A DNA stretch of 64,000 nt from Desulfovibrio inopinatus DSM 10711 (GCF_000429305.1 NZ_AUBP01000006.1:1-64000); one strand, 5' to 3'; shown: positions 16,871 through 26,033, numbered from the stretch's first letter. Numbers and translations: made by a program. Notes: a model not told the origin generated them from the sequence alone.

Positions 16871-16984
16871 GCGCTGCTCCGTGTGTTTTTGGAGAGCTTG
16901 TGTTTTTGTGTTGATAAAGTCAACTCAAAAAGATCGTAGAACGATTCCGATATGAGGGAAGAGGAAAAAACGGTGTGACTGAGA

Positions 16985-17012
16985 AGGCCGACGAAACGAT
17001 GTTCGCCGGCCT
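16985..17012 (-). terminator. Hairpin after the MFS gene
   Basis: AGGCCG-A-CGAA pairs with TTCG-C-CGGCCT around ACGATG. The A/C mismatch on the plus strand is a G-U pair in the minus-strand RNA, which fits a terminator for the MFS transcript ending at 17036. A clean U-run is lacking. Confidence 0.5.
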
Positions 17013-17035
17013 GAAATCACAGAGGAATTCGAGTA

Positions 17036-18178
17036 TTACGATTGATGTACGCGCTCTTGTTGTCGTCTCCCGTAGCGCAATAGAAGAAACATGGTGCCGA
17101 GGAGACATCCTATCAGCAGGTTGCCCCCAAAGGTGATGCCGACAGCGTTGATAACAAGAGGGCCAAGGAAGTATCCGCATCCCCATATGAGGTAATAGTA
17201 CCCAGACGCTTTCCCTTGGTTTCCTGGCAAGACAGACTCATTGACCAAAGCGAGCGAAGACACGGTGAATGTTCCGAGTCCGAAACCGAAAACGAGAGGC
17301 GCAAAGTCAAACCAGCGTGAAGAATCGGAAAGCAATCCCCACAACCCCACGGCGAGAAGAGCAAGGCCGACAGTGAAGAAGGGAGAACGACCATATCGGT
17401 CGGACAGGCTTCCGATGCAACTCTGCGCAACGGCGATTCCTGAAAAGACTTTGATATAGAATATCGCAATGGCATGCTGTGAAAGGCCGAGTGATGTCGC
17501 CAAGTGGACAGGAATACTGCTCGTCACAAGACCATAGACGGCCCCGCATAAGACGATACCACTGGCAAGGAATTTAAGGGACTGTGTCATGTCGGCAAGG
17601 CGATACTGTTCTCCAGAGCTTTTCGTTGAAGATGGAACAGCGTGAACCGTCATCACGACGAGAATTGTCGCTATGATACAGAGCCAGGCAAAAACAGTGA
17701 ATGCCGTTGTGCCGAGTACTGCGGATTGCTGCATGATAATGATTGGACCGAGAATCATGCCAAAGTGGAAAATCGCATTGTACCCTCCCATGACGCGTCC
17801 GCGTGCTTCGGGGTACAATCGTCCAAGTAGAGCCGGCGCGCTTGCCCATACAGGTGCTTCTCCGGCGCCTTGAAGAAATCGTCCCAGATAGAGACCCATG
17901 GCGGAATCAGCCATAAGAAAAACTCCGGCTGCGGCGGCCATGAGTAGAAAACCGAGAGCCAGAACACATCGGTAACCGAAGCGATCTGCGAGGAATCCTG
18001 CAGGATATTGGCACACCATATACGAAACAGCGAAACATGACGATAACCAGCCCGCGGCATTGATGCTGCCGGAGAGCTGTATATAGTATTGTGGCATGGC
18101 GACTCCGGCCATACTCATTCCGATCATAGCGATACATACGGCAAGATAGAGCCCTGCCAACGCAAGGTGGCGTTGCAT
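17036..18178 (-). CDS. MFS transporter
   Basis: A 380-residue permease with about twelve membrane helices. Motif A between helices 2 and 3 reads GFLADRFGYRCVL. A second-half counterpart, GSLSDRYGRSPF, lies near residue 250. The frame runs 25 codons further up, but ATG 18178 has a perfect AGGAGGG eight bases upstream and begins the first helix, so it is chosen. The loop with GRFLQGAGEAPVWASAPALLGRLYPEARG resembles anion or sugar-acid carriers, but the substrate cannot be told. Upstream lie a hairpin (18352-18373) and a palindrome (18439-18453). Confidence 0.88.
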   Translation of the reverse strand: MQRHLALAGLYLAVCIAMIGMSMAGVAMPQYYIQLSGSINAAGWLSSCFAVSYMVCQYPAGFLADRFGYRCVLALGFLLMAAAAGVFLMADSAMGLYLGRFLQGAGEAPVWASAPALLGRLYPEARGRVMGGYNAIFHFGMILGPIIIMQQSAVLGTTAFTVFAWLCIIATILVVMTVHAVPSSTKSSGEQYRLADMTQSLKFLASGIVLCGAVYGLVTSSIPVHLATSLGLSQHAIAIFYIKVFSGIAVAQSCIGSLSDRYGRSPFFTVGLALLAVGLWGLLSDSSRWFDFAPLVFGFGLGTFTVSSLALVNESVLPGNQGKASGYYYLIWGCGYFLGPLVINAVGITFGGNLLIGCLLGTMFLLLRYGRRQQERVHQS

Positions 18179-18351
18179 ACTCTTCCCTCCTGGGAATAAC
18201 GAAAATGTCTGTGAAGAACCGCCGGCACGGTTTGGACCGTGACGGTTTGTCAATAGACGCAGGAGGGGACAGAGAAGATTGGACGCAATATTCCTTGTGC
18301 CGTTGATGTAGGCATCACGGACAAAGGTGCGATCTATTCGCCGGGAAAGCC

Positions 18352-18373
18352 CCTCCTCTTAACGAAGAGGAGG
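18352..18373. other. 9-bp hairpin in the MFS upstream region
   Basis: CCTCCTCTT (18352-18360) and AAGAGGAGG (18365-18373) form a perfect stem around AACG. There is no T-run on either side. It lies in the 575-bp gap 18179-18753, which otherwise carries a G-rich patch (about 18540-18565) and no gene I can support. Confidence 0.5.
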
Positions 18374-18438
18374 CGAGATGGAGAAAAGAAGGGATGACAT
18401 TGTGTAATAAACTCTCTTTTTTTCTTGAATAAACGTGG

Positions 18439-18453
18439 TGACACCGGGTGTCA
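18439..18453. promoter_or_regulatory. Operator-like palindrome TGACACC-G-GGTGTCA
   Basis: A perfect 7-1-7 inverted repeat, too compact for an RNA hairpin but right for a dimeric repressor. It lies about 260 bp upstream of the MFS start. No regulator is assigned. Confidence 0.3.
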
Positions 18454-18711
18454 AACGTATTCTCGGGAGAGAAGAAGTGATCCTGTCAGAGCGTGGGCTA
18501 CAGTTATAGGGCCGATATCACTGTGGCCAGGGAAGACTGGGTGGGGGGGGTGAGGTTGGGGGTTCTCCCTCAAAGATAGGGGCAGGACCGGAAACTCAAA
18601 AAAATTGCTTTCTCCATCCTGCCTCATTATCCAGAAGTTGGCCCAGTGCAGCAATCACGGCAGCCTGAATCTATCTTGAAGATCAACACTCTCGAAGACA
18701 GTAACAACAAA

Positions 18712-18739
18712 AAGGGCCGCGACATACATCGCGGCCCTT
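18712..18739 (-). terminator. Intrinsic terminator of the second tRNA-Phe
   Basis: AAGGGCCGCGA / TCGCGGCCCTT is a perfect 11-bp stem with loop CATACA, followed on the minus strand by TTTGTTGT, 15 bp past the tRNA CCA end. Confidence 0.9.
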
Positions 18740-18753
18740 GAATAAATATCGTG

Positions 18754-18829
18754 TGGTGCCGAGGGACAGAATTGAACTGCCGACACGGGGATTTTCAGTC
18801 CCCTGCTCTACCGACTGAGCTACCTCGGC
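18754..18829 (-). tRNA. tRNA-Phe(GAA), copy 2
   Basis: A 76-nt cloverleaf read on the minus strand. The acceptor stem GCCGAGG pairs with CCTCGGC. The D-arm contains AGCTCAGTCGGTAGAGC; the anticodon arm is GGGGA-CTGAAAA-TCCCC with anticodon GAA; the T-arm contains GTTCAATTC. The CCA end is encoded (18754-18756). It is identical to copy 1 located 140 bp away. Confidence 0.97.
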
Positions 18830-18851
18830 ATCGAGGTATTGGTGAAACAAA

Positions 18852-18880
18852 AAGAGGTCGCAATATGATCGCGACCCCTT
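18852..18880 (-). terminator. Intrinsic terminator of the first tRNA-Phe
   Basis: AAGAGGTCGC / GCGACCCCTT form a 10-bp stem (one G-U in the minus-strand RNA) with a nine-base loop, followed on the minus strand by TTTTTGTTT. It separates the two identical tRNA genes. Confidence 0.8.
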
Positions 18881-18893
18881 GAGGGAAATTTTG

Positions 18894-18969
18894 TGGTGCC
18901 GAGGGACAGAATTGAACTGCCGACACGGGGATTTTCAGTCCCCTGCTCTACCGACTGAGCTACCTCGGC
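18894..18969 (-). tRNA. tRNA-Phe(GAA), copy 1
   Basis: Same 76-nt sequence as copy 2, with anticodon GAA and encoded CCA (18894-18896). It is the promoter-proximal copy. The terminator right after it implies that copy 2 depends on read-through or on its own promoter. Confidence 0.97.
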
Positions 18970-18982
18970 GCCGAGGAAGAAA

Positions 18983-19011
18983 TGTCTATGCAAAATCTCC
19001 GGGCTTGGCAA
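18983..19011 (-). promoter_or_regulatory. Possible tRNA-Phe promoter
   Basis: On the minus strand TTGCCA is followed by a 17-base spacer and TAGACA, 14 bp before the tRNA 5' end. The -35 is good and the -10 poor, so this is tentative. Confidence 0.35.
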
Positions 19012-19041
19012 GCATTTTTTTTTCACGTAGACAATTTTCTC

Positions 19042-19110
19042 ATGAACACCGCAGACATCACGTTTTCCATAGTCGGCTTGGGGCTCTACCTCTTTCTTTT
19101 TCTCTATTAA
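19042..19110 (+). CDS. Possible 22-residue membrane peptide
   Basis: ATG 19042 opens MNTADITFSIVGLGLYLFLFLY, ending TAA, 16 bp before the next membrane protein gene. The composition is that of a single transmembrane helix. There is no clear SD, so it may be chance. Confidence 0.25.
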   Translation: MNTADITFSIVGLGLYLFLFLY

Positions 19111-19126
19111 TTAACCACTTGAATTC

Positions 19127-19423
19127 ATGCTGAAATTTATCATCATCTTGTTCGTTGCCGTCTGGTTGCTGGGTCTGCTGTTCGGCAACCAGAAACGCCT
19201 CATCAAAGATCTCAATCATCTCTTGCAGTTGGTGTTATGGGTGGCGTTCCTTCTGCTCGGGGTGAGTCAGTTCGATCGATTCGATGTGGTCAAAGAAAAT
19301 GTTATCCTGGAAATCTTCCTCACCCTGCTCTGGATTTATGTGTCGTATAAAATATCCCGCCTGTTGCTCTATTTCTTCACCGACCCCAAAAAACGCGAGA
19401 AGACGCAAAAATCGCGTTCGTAA
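19127..19423 (+). CDS. Small membrane protein of unknown function (98 aa)
   Basis: Two to three hydrophobic helices are visible: FIIILFVAVWLLGLLFG at residues 4-20, LLQLVLWVAFLLLGVSQF near 33-50 and ILEIFLTLLWIYVSYKISRLLLYFF near 60-85. It ends in a very basic tail (DPKKREKTQKSRS) that should stay in the cytoplasm. I do not recognise the family. The SD is poor. It precedes the FAD oxidoreductase by about 150 bp and may be cotranscribed with it. Confidence 0.65.
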   Translation: MLKFIIILFVAVWLLGLLFGNQKRLIKDLNHLLQLVLWVAFLLLGVSQFDRFDVVKENVILEIFLTLLWIYVSYKISRLLLYFFTDPKKREKTQKSRS

Positions 19424-19576
19424 CGTCTATTCCATGATGGAGCATTGATTCTTCCATCGGGCTTTGCTATTCTTTCATTCTGGTATTCTCCCGCAGTCCG
19501 CCCCCAACAGTGGGGCGGAGCATGTAGAGAATCCAGCAATATACAATTTCGCCGTTCTCTCAAGCCTGGAGGCAAC

Positions 19577-20863
19577 ATGCACTATGTCATCATCGGCAAC
19601 GGCGTGGCATCCATCGGCGCCATCGAAGGTATTCGCAAGCACGACAAGACAGGAAACATCACCGTCATTACGGAAGAAGACGTTCCCACGTACGGCCGTC
19701 CTCTCATCTCGTATTATCTTGGTGGAAAAGTAGATCAAAAACGTCTCCAGCTCAAGGAAACATCGTTTTACGAAGTCAACAACGTCGATGCGCGACTGGG
19801 CTCGCGTGTCGATCATATTAAGCCCGAAGCAAAAACCATTCACACCACGGGTGGCCAAACCATCCCCTTTGACAAGCTCCTCATCGCCACGGGTGGCGAA
19901 CCCGTCATTCCGCATATTCCCGGCGCGGTCTGTCCCGGAGTGTGCTGTTTTACGCGGCGTTCCGATGCGCAAACCATTATTGAACTTCTCGATTCCGCAA
20001 AAAGCGTCACGGTTGTCGGCGCGGGCCTCATTGCTCTCAAAGCCGCCGAAGGCTTGGTTGAACACGGCCAAAGCGTGACATTACTGGTGCGCTCTCGCTT
20101 GATGCGTGCCTATTTCGATGAATATGCTTCCGAACTCCTGGCCCGGTATATCGAATCGCAAGGCGTCCGCCTCGTTTTTGGTGCTTCACCCAAAACGGTC
20201 CTTTCCAATGGAGAGGGATATATCACCGGACTGGCGACCACCGCCGGTGATATCGCCACCGATCTCATTATTTTGGCCGCCGGAGTCCAGCCGCGTACGG
20301 AACTGACCAAGGGAACTCCCATCACTGTGGAAAAAGGCATTTTGGTCAACGACCACATGCTTACATCGGTTCCGGATATCTATGCCGCCGGGGACGTGGC
20401 CCAAGCCATCGACTTCCTCACCGGCAAAGCTGTTGTGATGCCGATCTGGCCAAGCGCCTATAACCAGGGGTTCATCGCCGGCCGCAACATGGCCGGAGGC
20501 GAAGTGTCATGCCAGGGAGAATTGTCCATGAACTCCATCAGTTATTTCGGCCTGCCTACCATGTCGGTCGGTATCGCCACCCCCGACAAGCCGGCCGATT
20601 ACGAAATTCATACTACACGTGATGACGACACGTTTACTTATCGCAAACTCGTTTTTCAGGACGATATTCTTGTCGGTTATCTGCTCATCGGTGACATCGA
20701 CAACGCCGGCCTCTACACTGGTTTTGTCCGCTTCCGCATTCGTCTCGACGAAGAGCAGAAAGCCAATATCATCGACGGCAAGCCATCACCGCTCGATTGG
20801 CCCGAAGCCATGTTTCATGCCGACCTCCGTCACGATGGCCCGCATTGGCATGTGCCGGAGTAA
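19577..20863 (+). CDS. FAD/NAD(P)-dependent pyridine nucleotide-disulfide-type oxidoreductase
   Basis: A 428-residue flavoprotein. The FAD Rossmann motif VIIGNGVASIGAIEGIRKHD is at the N-terminus, the NAD(P) site VVGAGLIALKAAEGL near residue 145, and the second FAD contact DIYAAGDVAQAID near 265. It resembles the NirB N-terminal, rubredoxin-reductase and CoA-disulfide-reductase class, and lacks a CxxxxC redox disulfide near the FAD site. A long C-terminal domain (about 310-428) follows. GGAGG before ATG 19577 fixes the start; 44 upstream codons are rejected. The likely job is passing electrons from NAD(P)H to a small redox protein. The partner is not encoded here. hypC follows 137 bp downstream. 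Confidence 0.87.
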   Translation: MHYVIIGNGVASIGAIEGIRKHDKTGNITVITEEDVPTYGRPLISYYLGGKVDQKRLQLKETSFYEVNNVDARLGSRVDHIKPEAKTIHTTGGQTIPFDKLLIATGGEPVIPHIPGAVCPGVCCFTRRSDAQTIIELLDSAKSVTVVGAGLIALKAAEGLVEHGQSVTLLVRSRLMRAYFDEYASELLARYIESQGVRLVFGASPKTVLSNGEGYITGLATTAGDIATDLIILAAGVQPRTELTKGTPITVEKGILVNDHMLTSVPDIYAAGDVAQAIDFLTGKAVVMPIWPSAYNQGFIAGRNMAGGEVSCQGELSMNSISYFGLPTMSVGIATPDKPADYEIHTTRDDDTFTYRKLVFQDDILVGYLLIGDIDNAGLYTGFVRFRIRLDEEQKANIIDGKPSPLDWPEAMFHADLRHDGPHWHVPE

Positions 20864-20956
20864 AATCCTCCGCGGTAACATGACAAATAATTCCACCCAG
20901 CACCGGGAAAGCCCTTGCCGGTCGGGGAGAAGGCATTATACGATAGAGTACAGTCC

Positions 20957-20980
20957 ACGGCCGGCCATTATGCCGGCCGT
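20957..20980. terminator. GC-rich hairpin between the oxidoreductase and hypC
   Basis: ACGGCCGGC / GCCGGCCGT is a perfect 9-bp stem with loop CATTAT, ending about 10 bases before the hypC SD. CATTTCC follows instead of a U-run, so it may be a weak terminator or an element modulating hypC translation. Confidence 0.5.
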
Positions 20981-21000
20981 CATTTCCTAAGGGAGGAACC

Positions 21001-21255
21001 ATGTGCCTTGCCGTTCCCGCGCGGATCGAAAAAATTGATGGAGACACCGCCGAACTTCGCGTCGGCGATACCGATACGTTTATCACCGCCTCGCTCATGC
21101 TGTTGCCCGAACCCGGGCAAATTGGCGAATACGTTATTGTCCATGCCGGGTTTGCCATGCACAAACTCGATGTGAAAGACGCTGAAGAAACCATCAAGCT
21201 CATGCGCCTGATGGCTGAAGCCATGGAGCCGGATTTCCAAGAAAGTCCCAGTTAG
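21001..21255 (+). CDS. hypC: HypC/HybG hydrogenase maturation chaperone
   Basis: An 84-residue protein starting MCLAVPARIEKID. Cys2 is the residue that carries the Fe(CN)2CO unit together with HypD during [NiFe]-hydrogenase assembly. GEYVIVHAGFAMHKLD contains the conserved His. Length is right for the family. SD AGGGAGGAA is optimal. None of hypABDEF lies in the window, so this is a detached copy. It overlaps in organisation with the ClC gene starting 9 bp downstream and is probably cotranscribed with it. Confidence 0.93.
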   Translation: MCLAVPARIEKIDGDTAELRVGDTDTFITASLMLLPEPGQIGEYVIVHAGFAMHKLDVKDAEETIKLMRLMAEAMEPDFQESPS

Positions 21256-21264
21256 GCGATCATC

Positions 21265-23055
21265 ATGTCTGCCGCCAAGCCGACGCTGATTCGTCGTTGC
21301 ACCAGCTATCTCAATGTCGAGCGACACGCCCGATGGCTTGGCCTGTCGCTTCTTGTCGGGGCGGTTGCCGGACTTGGCGCTGTGCTGTTCGACGTGTTGC
21401 TTAAACACGCCGTGCACTTACTCATTGATCTCCCCATGGGCCTCACCGATCCCCCTGTTGGAACGGAACCCGACGCATCGTTCTTGCCGTATCTCGGCTC
21501 GTATTGGATCGTCTTCATGGCAACACTCGGTGGTCTTGCCTCAGGGCTGTTGGTCTTCAACCTCGCTCCCGAAGCCGAAGGTCACGGCACCGATGCTATG
21601 ATCGAATCCTTCCACCGACGAGGCGGCTATGTGCGAACCCGCGTTCCCCTTGTCAAACTCGTTGCTTCGGCACTGACCATCGGCTCTGGCGGCTCGGCCG
21701 GGAAGGAAGGCCCCATTGCCCAAATCGGTTCCGGATTTGCGTCGTTTCTCGCCACAAAGCTTAAACTAAAACCCCGAGAACGCCGGATTCTCCTGCTTGC
21801 CGGCGCGGCTGGCGGGATCGGTGCAATCTTCCAGGCACCGCTCGGCGGGGCGTTGTTTGTCCCGGAAGTGCTCTATCGCGATACGGAATTCGAGTTCGAG
21901 TCCATTCTTTCATGCATTCTCTCGTCCATCATGGCGCACGCCGTCTTTTCTCAAGCCATGGGACGACACGCCCTGTTCAGTCCAGGCCTGGTTCAGTTTT
22001 CCATGCCCAATGAACTCCCGGCCTATGCCTGTTTCGGCGTCGTCTGCGCCATTGTCGGCTTTATCTACATCAAGACGTTTTACGGATTACGAGACCACGT
22101 CTTTCACAAAATCCCAATTCCGGACATGTTCAAGCCAGCCATTGGCGGCTTTTTGATGGGATGCGTGGCACTATTCTATCCCGAAGTTATCGACGGTGGG
22201 TATGCACACATTCAAGATGCGCTCGCCGGAAATTTCTTCTGGGGCACCATGCTCATTCTCGCGTTCATGAAGATCATCGCTACATCGTTCACCATCAGCT
22301 CCGGCGGTTCCGGCGGTGTCTTTGGGCCGTCCGTCTTCATCGGCGCCATGCTCGGTGGAGCATTCGGGCAATTCGGCAACCATCTTGCTCCCGCCTGGGT
22401 TGTGCATCCCAATGCCTTTGTCCTTGTCGGTATGGGGGGATTCTTTGCCGGCGTGGCGAAAGTCCCGGTCTCTTCCATCATTATGGCCTGTGAAATGAGC
22501 GGAAGCTATACGTTGCTCGTCCCGCTCATGCTCGTTTCGACCATTTCTTATCTTCTGCTCGAACGCGTCAGTTTGTATGAAAAGCAAGTGTTCAACCGGA
22601 TTTCTTCACCTGCGCACAAATCCGAAATCGCCCGAACACTGTTGGCGGACATGTTCGTCTACGAAACCGTGGCCGAACGCCCGATTACCGTCATCAACGA
22701 AGCCTTGCCCTTCAAAGACCTCGTTCGACTCGTCACCCAGTCCACGGAATCTTATTTTCCCGTGGTCAACAAAGCAGGTGACATGACCGGCATTCTCTCT
22801 ATCAACGACATCCGGGAAATCATGTTCGATGATTCCCTCACGGCGCTCATTGTGGCCAAGGATGTCGCGACGTCCAATGTCGTCCGCGTTTACTGGCATG
22901 AGACCCTCGGCGATGCCTTGGACAAAATGGTCCGTCTCAATGTCAACGAACTTCCCGTGGTTCGCGAAAGCGACCCCGACCGCATCGTGACCATGATTTC
23001 TAAACAGGACATTATCACGCGTTATTACTCGACCGAATGCTCATACAGTTCATAA
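21265..23055 (+). CDS. ClC-family chloride channel/transporter with CBS pair
   Basis: A 596-residue membrane protein. The ClC core (about 20-430) has the anion-site signature GSGGSAGKEGP, whose Glu is residue 148, the same number as the gating Glu of E. coli ClC. A second signature is SSGGSGGVFGPSVFIGAMLGG near 345-365. Two CBS domains fill residues about 460-596 (AERPITVINEALPFKDLV and VYWHETLGDALDKMV), likely binding adenine nucleotides. The presence of the gating Glu favours an H+/Cl- exchanger over a channel, by family knowledge. It follows hypC directly with only a weak SD, suggesting coupling to upstream translation. Confidence 0.92.
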   Translation: MSAAKPTLIRRCTSYLNVERHARWLGLSLLVGAVAGLGAVLFDVLLKHAVHLLIDLPMGLTDPPVGTEPDASFLPYLGSYWIVFMATLGGLASGLLVFNLAPEAEGHGTDAMIESFHRRGGYVRTRVPLVKLVASALTIGSGGSAGKEGPIAQIGSGFASFLATKLKLKPRERRILLLAGAAGGIGAIFQAPLGGALFVPEVLYRDTEFEFESILSCILSSIMAHAVFSQAMGRHALFSPGLVQFSMPNELPAYACFGVVCAIVGFIYIKTFYGLRDHVFHKIPIPDMFKPAIGGFLMGCVALFYPEVIDGGYAHIQDALAGNFFWGTMLILAFMKIIATSFTISSGGSGGVFGPSVFIGAMLGGAFGQFGNHLAPAWVVHPNAFVLVGMGGFFAGVAKVPVSSIIMACEMSGSYTLLVPLMLVSTISYLLLERVSLYEKQVFNRISSPAHKSEIARTLLADMFVYETVAERPITVINEALPFKDLVRLVTQSTESYFPVVNKAGDMTGILSINDIREIMFDDSLTALIVAKDVATSNVVRVYWHETLGDALDKMVRLNVNELPVVRESDPDRIVTMISKQDIITRYYSTECSYSS

Positions 23056-23091
23056 CGACACTTTTGTTCAATCATACCCTTTGAAAACACA

Positions 23092-23138
23092 ACCGCCCGG
23101 CTTCCTGTCCTCAAAATAAGAACAAGAGACCGGGCGGT
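23092..23138. terminator. Bidirectional hairpin between the ClC and efflux operons
   Basis: ACCGCCCGG and CCGGGCGGT form a 9-bp stem around a 29-base loop between convergent genes. On the minus strand TTGTGTTTTC follows, suiting the end of the efflux operon. Confidence 0.6.
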
Positions 23139-23171
23139 GAATGTTTGTCACACTTCGACCAGCGTGTTGGG

Positions 23172-24740
23172 TCAACGTCGTCGCAATCGTTTCAGCCAGC
23201 CGGATTGATCCGGAAGCAAAAAAACAATAGGCGCCATAACGATAAATAACAGTCCGAAATACAACGACGTATCATTATACGACATCATAATCGCCTGCCG
23301 GTTCAAGAGGCGATTCATCAACCCCAGGGCAACCGTCGGCGCCGCCGTTGCGCTCACGCCGAGTTGATGGACCATCGCCGTTGCCGTATCCATGTAGGAC
23401 TGCGTGATCTGACTCAAATTGCTGACATGCGATGCCATATGAAAACGATGCATTTGCTCTCCATGACTCACCAAGGTGGCAGCCATGGCGTATCCGATAT
23501 TCCCGCCGATACGTCGTGTCAGGGTAAATATTCCCGATGCGTCGGTCATATTGCTTCTATCCACCGTACTCAACGACACCGTGCTCAACGGCACGAACAC
23601 AAAGGGCATGCCTGCTCCCATAATGAGAAGCGATGGAACAAGATTCCAAAATCCGGCATTCAAATTAAGTTGCATGAGATCATAATAGGACCATGTGATG
23701 ATCCCTAATCCCAATAAAATAAGTGTCCGAAAGCCAAGGCGATTGAACAACCATCCGGCTATCGGCATGAACATCAAGAGCGTCAAGCCGCGCGGTGCCA
23801 GCACCAAGCCGGCTTGCAAAGCGGGGTATCCCAAGAGTTGTTGGGTGAACTGAGGCAGAATGAATGTGGTTCCGAAAAGTGCGATCCCAAAGAGCAGCCC
23901 GATAAATGATCCGAGTGATAAATTTCGATCCTTGAGAACTCGCAGATTCACAACCGGCTCTTGCACGCGTAGCTCCCAGATAATGAGGACTAACAACGAA
24001 ACCACAGCAATGGCAGTTCCCACAATAATTTGATCCGACTCGAACCAATTCTTTTCCTGACCACGTTCAAGCACAATCTGCATTGCCGTCAGGCACAACG
24101 TCAGGAGAGCAATGCCCTGCCAGTCGATGGATTTCACTCCACGCCGCAGATACGCCGGATCATGAATATATCGGATGGCCAGCGCCATGCCGAGCGCGCA
24201 AACAGGTACATTGATATAAAATATCCACTCCCAGCCATACGAATCGGTAAGCCACCCTCCAAGGATCGGCCCGACGGCCGGCGCCAAGACGACCCCCATG
24301 CCATACATGGCCATGGCCATGCTTTGCTGCTCTTCCGGAAAGGTTTCCCGTAAAATCGCCTGCGAAAGTGGAATAAGCGCTCCACCACCAATGCCCTGAA
24401 TGACGCGGTAAATAATCATCTGTGTAAACGTCGTCGATGTACCGCACAGTATCGACCCCAGGGTAAACAGCGCATACGAGGCAAGAAACAGGCGTTTGCG
24501 TCCAATCAACGCCGACCACCAGCCCGTCATTGTCACCATGATGATCTCGGCGATACTGTAGCTTGTCGCCACCCAGGTAATCGCCGACAGATCCTCGCCG
24601 AATGTTCCCATCATGAATGGCATGGACACGTTGACCACGCTGATATCCATCACGGCCATAAACGCACCGAACATGACTGTCACGGCGATGATCCAGCGCT
24701 CAGCCGGAGTCAACTCTTCAATATCTTTATTGGTATCCAT
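23172..24740 (-). CDS. DHA2-family (EmrB-type) multidrug efflux MFS permease
   Basis: A 522-residue protein with about fourteen membrane helices. DHA2 marks are AVMDISVVNVSMPFMMG in helix 1, GRKRLFLAS (motif A), RVIQGIGGGALIPLSQAIL (motif B), and GPILGGWLTDSYGWEWIFYINVP (motif C plus the family tag). It begins 6 bp after the membrane-fusion gene in a tetR-hlyD-mfs operon, the EmrAB layout, so it should pump lipophilic toxicants out through an adaptor and a TolC-type channel. No TolC gene is here. Confidence 0.93.
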   Translation of the reverse strand: MDTNKDIEELTPAERWIIAVTVMFGAFMAVMDISVVNVSMPFMMGTFGEDLSAITWVATSYSIAEIIMVTMTGWWSALIGRKRLFLASYALFTLGSILCGTSTTFTQMIIYRVIQGIGGGALIPLSQAILRETFPEEQQSMAMAMYGMGVVLAPAVGPILGGWLTDSYGWEWIFYINVPVCALGMALAIRYIHDPAYLRRGVKSIDWQGIALLTLCLTAMQIVLERGQEKNWFESDQIIVGTAIAVVSLLVLIIWELRVQEPVVNLRVLKDRNLSLGSFIGLLFGIALFGTTFILPQFTQQLLGYPALQAGLVLAPRGLTLLMFMPIAGWLFNRLGFRTLILLGLGIITWSYYDLMQLNLNAGFWNLVPSLLIMGAGMPFVFVPLSTVSLSTVDRSNMTDASGIFTLTRRIGGNIGYAMAATLVSHGEQMHRFHMASHVSNLSQITQSYMDTATAMVHQLGVSATAAPTVALGLMNRLLNRQAIMMSYNDTSLYFGLLFIVMAPIVFLLPDQSGWLKRLRRR

Positions 24741-24746
24741 ATACGA

Positions 24747-26033
24747 TCACTCGGATACAACCGTAGACTGCTGCACTTCGGCATGTTGCTCCCCGACAGT
24801 ATCGGGAGAAACGAAACCAGCAGCCGCTAATGAAGCGTTTTCTGTGTCGGTGATATCGACAACCGGTACCGTCGACATCCCTGGAGCCAACACATATCTG
24901 CTTGTGTTTTCATCCTGATCAAACACTATCTTCACTGGAATACGTTGCGTCACCTTCACAAAGTTGCCTGTGGCATTTTCCGGAGGCAACAGGCTAAAGC
25001 GCGCACCAGTTCCGCGCTGAATGCTGTCCACGCGGCCATGGAACGTCACATCAGGATAGACATCGACTTCAATATCCACCTGTTGTCCCGGTCGCATATC
25101 GGTGAGCTGTGTCTCTTTAAAGTTCGCCACCACCCAGACATCGGACTGGACGATGGACAACAAACCTTGCCCGACCTGCACATAGGATCCGGCTTCAACC
25201 GATTTTTTCGTCACATACCCGCTACACGGGGCAACAATATGTGTGTGCGACAAATCAAGTCGTGCCTGCTCCGTTTCCGCACGCGCTTTATCCAGATCGG
25301 CCTGACGCGCCTTCACTTGTGCCATCGCCTGAGAAAGTGATCCTTCGGCCACGTTGATGGCGGCTTCGGATTGCACAATTTTGTCGGATTGGGTCTCCAT
25401 TTGTCGCTTGGCCGCATTCATCTTGGCTTGCGAAATGGTGGACGCCGTGGAAGCATGGTCAACATCCTGCACTGCCACGGACTTGGATCTGGCGAGACTG
25501 CGATAGCGAGTCAAGTCGGCTGCGTCACGTTCATACGCCGCTTGGGCTTGTGTCAGGTTGGCCTGCTCCAGATGCAATGCATCACGTTGATATTCCAGAT
25601 CGGCCTGCGCTTGTTTAAGGCTGCTTCGGGCTGTGGCAACCTGGGCTTCCGCCTCGAGGACATCAGCTTCGGCGGCTTTTTCGGCAGCCAAAGAAGCATC
25701 AAGTGCCGCCTGATAATCCCGAGGATCAATACGGAGCAATTCATCGCCCTGTTTGACCGCCTGGTTATCCTCAACAAAGACTTGAAACACGTGCCCAGGT
25801 ACGCGGGGACTCATCAACACGACATGGGCCTCGATAAACGCATCATCCGTCGACTCATGCGAAATGGCATGAAGATACAACGGAATACACGCCCCAACAG
25901 CCGCAAGAGCCAAAATGACTAGTACAATACCGGTTATGCGACGCCGCGGTTTTTTTGATGGCTGCGTATTATTGCTTTGCGTCGAATCGGGTGACGAGGG
26001 CTCCGTGCCGGGAGAGACTTCTTGGTGAGCCAT
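24747..26033 (-). CDS. EmrA/HlyD-type membrane fusion protein
   Basis: A 428-residue periplasmic adaptor anchored by one N-terminal helix (about 32-52, GIVLVILALAAVGACIPLYL). A biotinyl-lipoyl-like half, VPGHVFQVFVEDNQAVKQGDELLRIDPRDYQ, is followed by a long alpha-hairpin with Ala/Gln/Glu heptads (about 105-260), then the second lipoyl half IVAPCSGYVTKKSVEAGSYVQVGQ and beta-barrel. It bridges the DHA2 permease encoded just downstream to an outer membrane channel. The gene lies 18 bp downstream of the TetR gene. Confidence 0.93.
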   Translation of the reverse strand: MAHQEVSPGTEPSSPDSTQSNNTQPSKKPRRRITGIVLVILALAAVGACIPLYLHAISHESTDDAFIEAHVVLMSPRVPGHVFQVFVEDNQAVKQGDELLRIDPRDYQAALDASLAAEKAAEADVLEAEAQVATARSSLKQAQADLEYQRDALHLEQANLTQAQAAYERDAADLTRYRSLARSKSVAVQDVDHASTASTISQAKMNAAKRQMETQSDKIVQSEAAINVAEGSLSQAMAQVKARQADLDKARAETEQARLDLSHTHIVAPCSGYVTKKSVEAGSYVQVGQGLLSIVQSDVWVVANFKETQLTDMRPGQQVDIEVDVYPDVTFHGRVDSIQRGTGARFSLLPPENATGNFVKVTQRIPVKIVFDQDENTSRYVLAPGMSTVPVVDITDTENASLAAAGFVSPDTVGEQHAEVQQSTVVSE

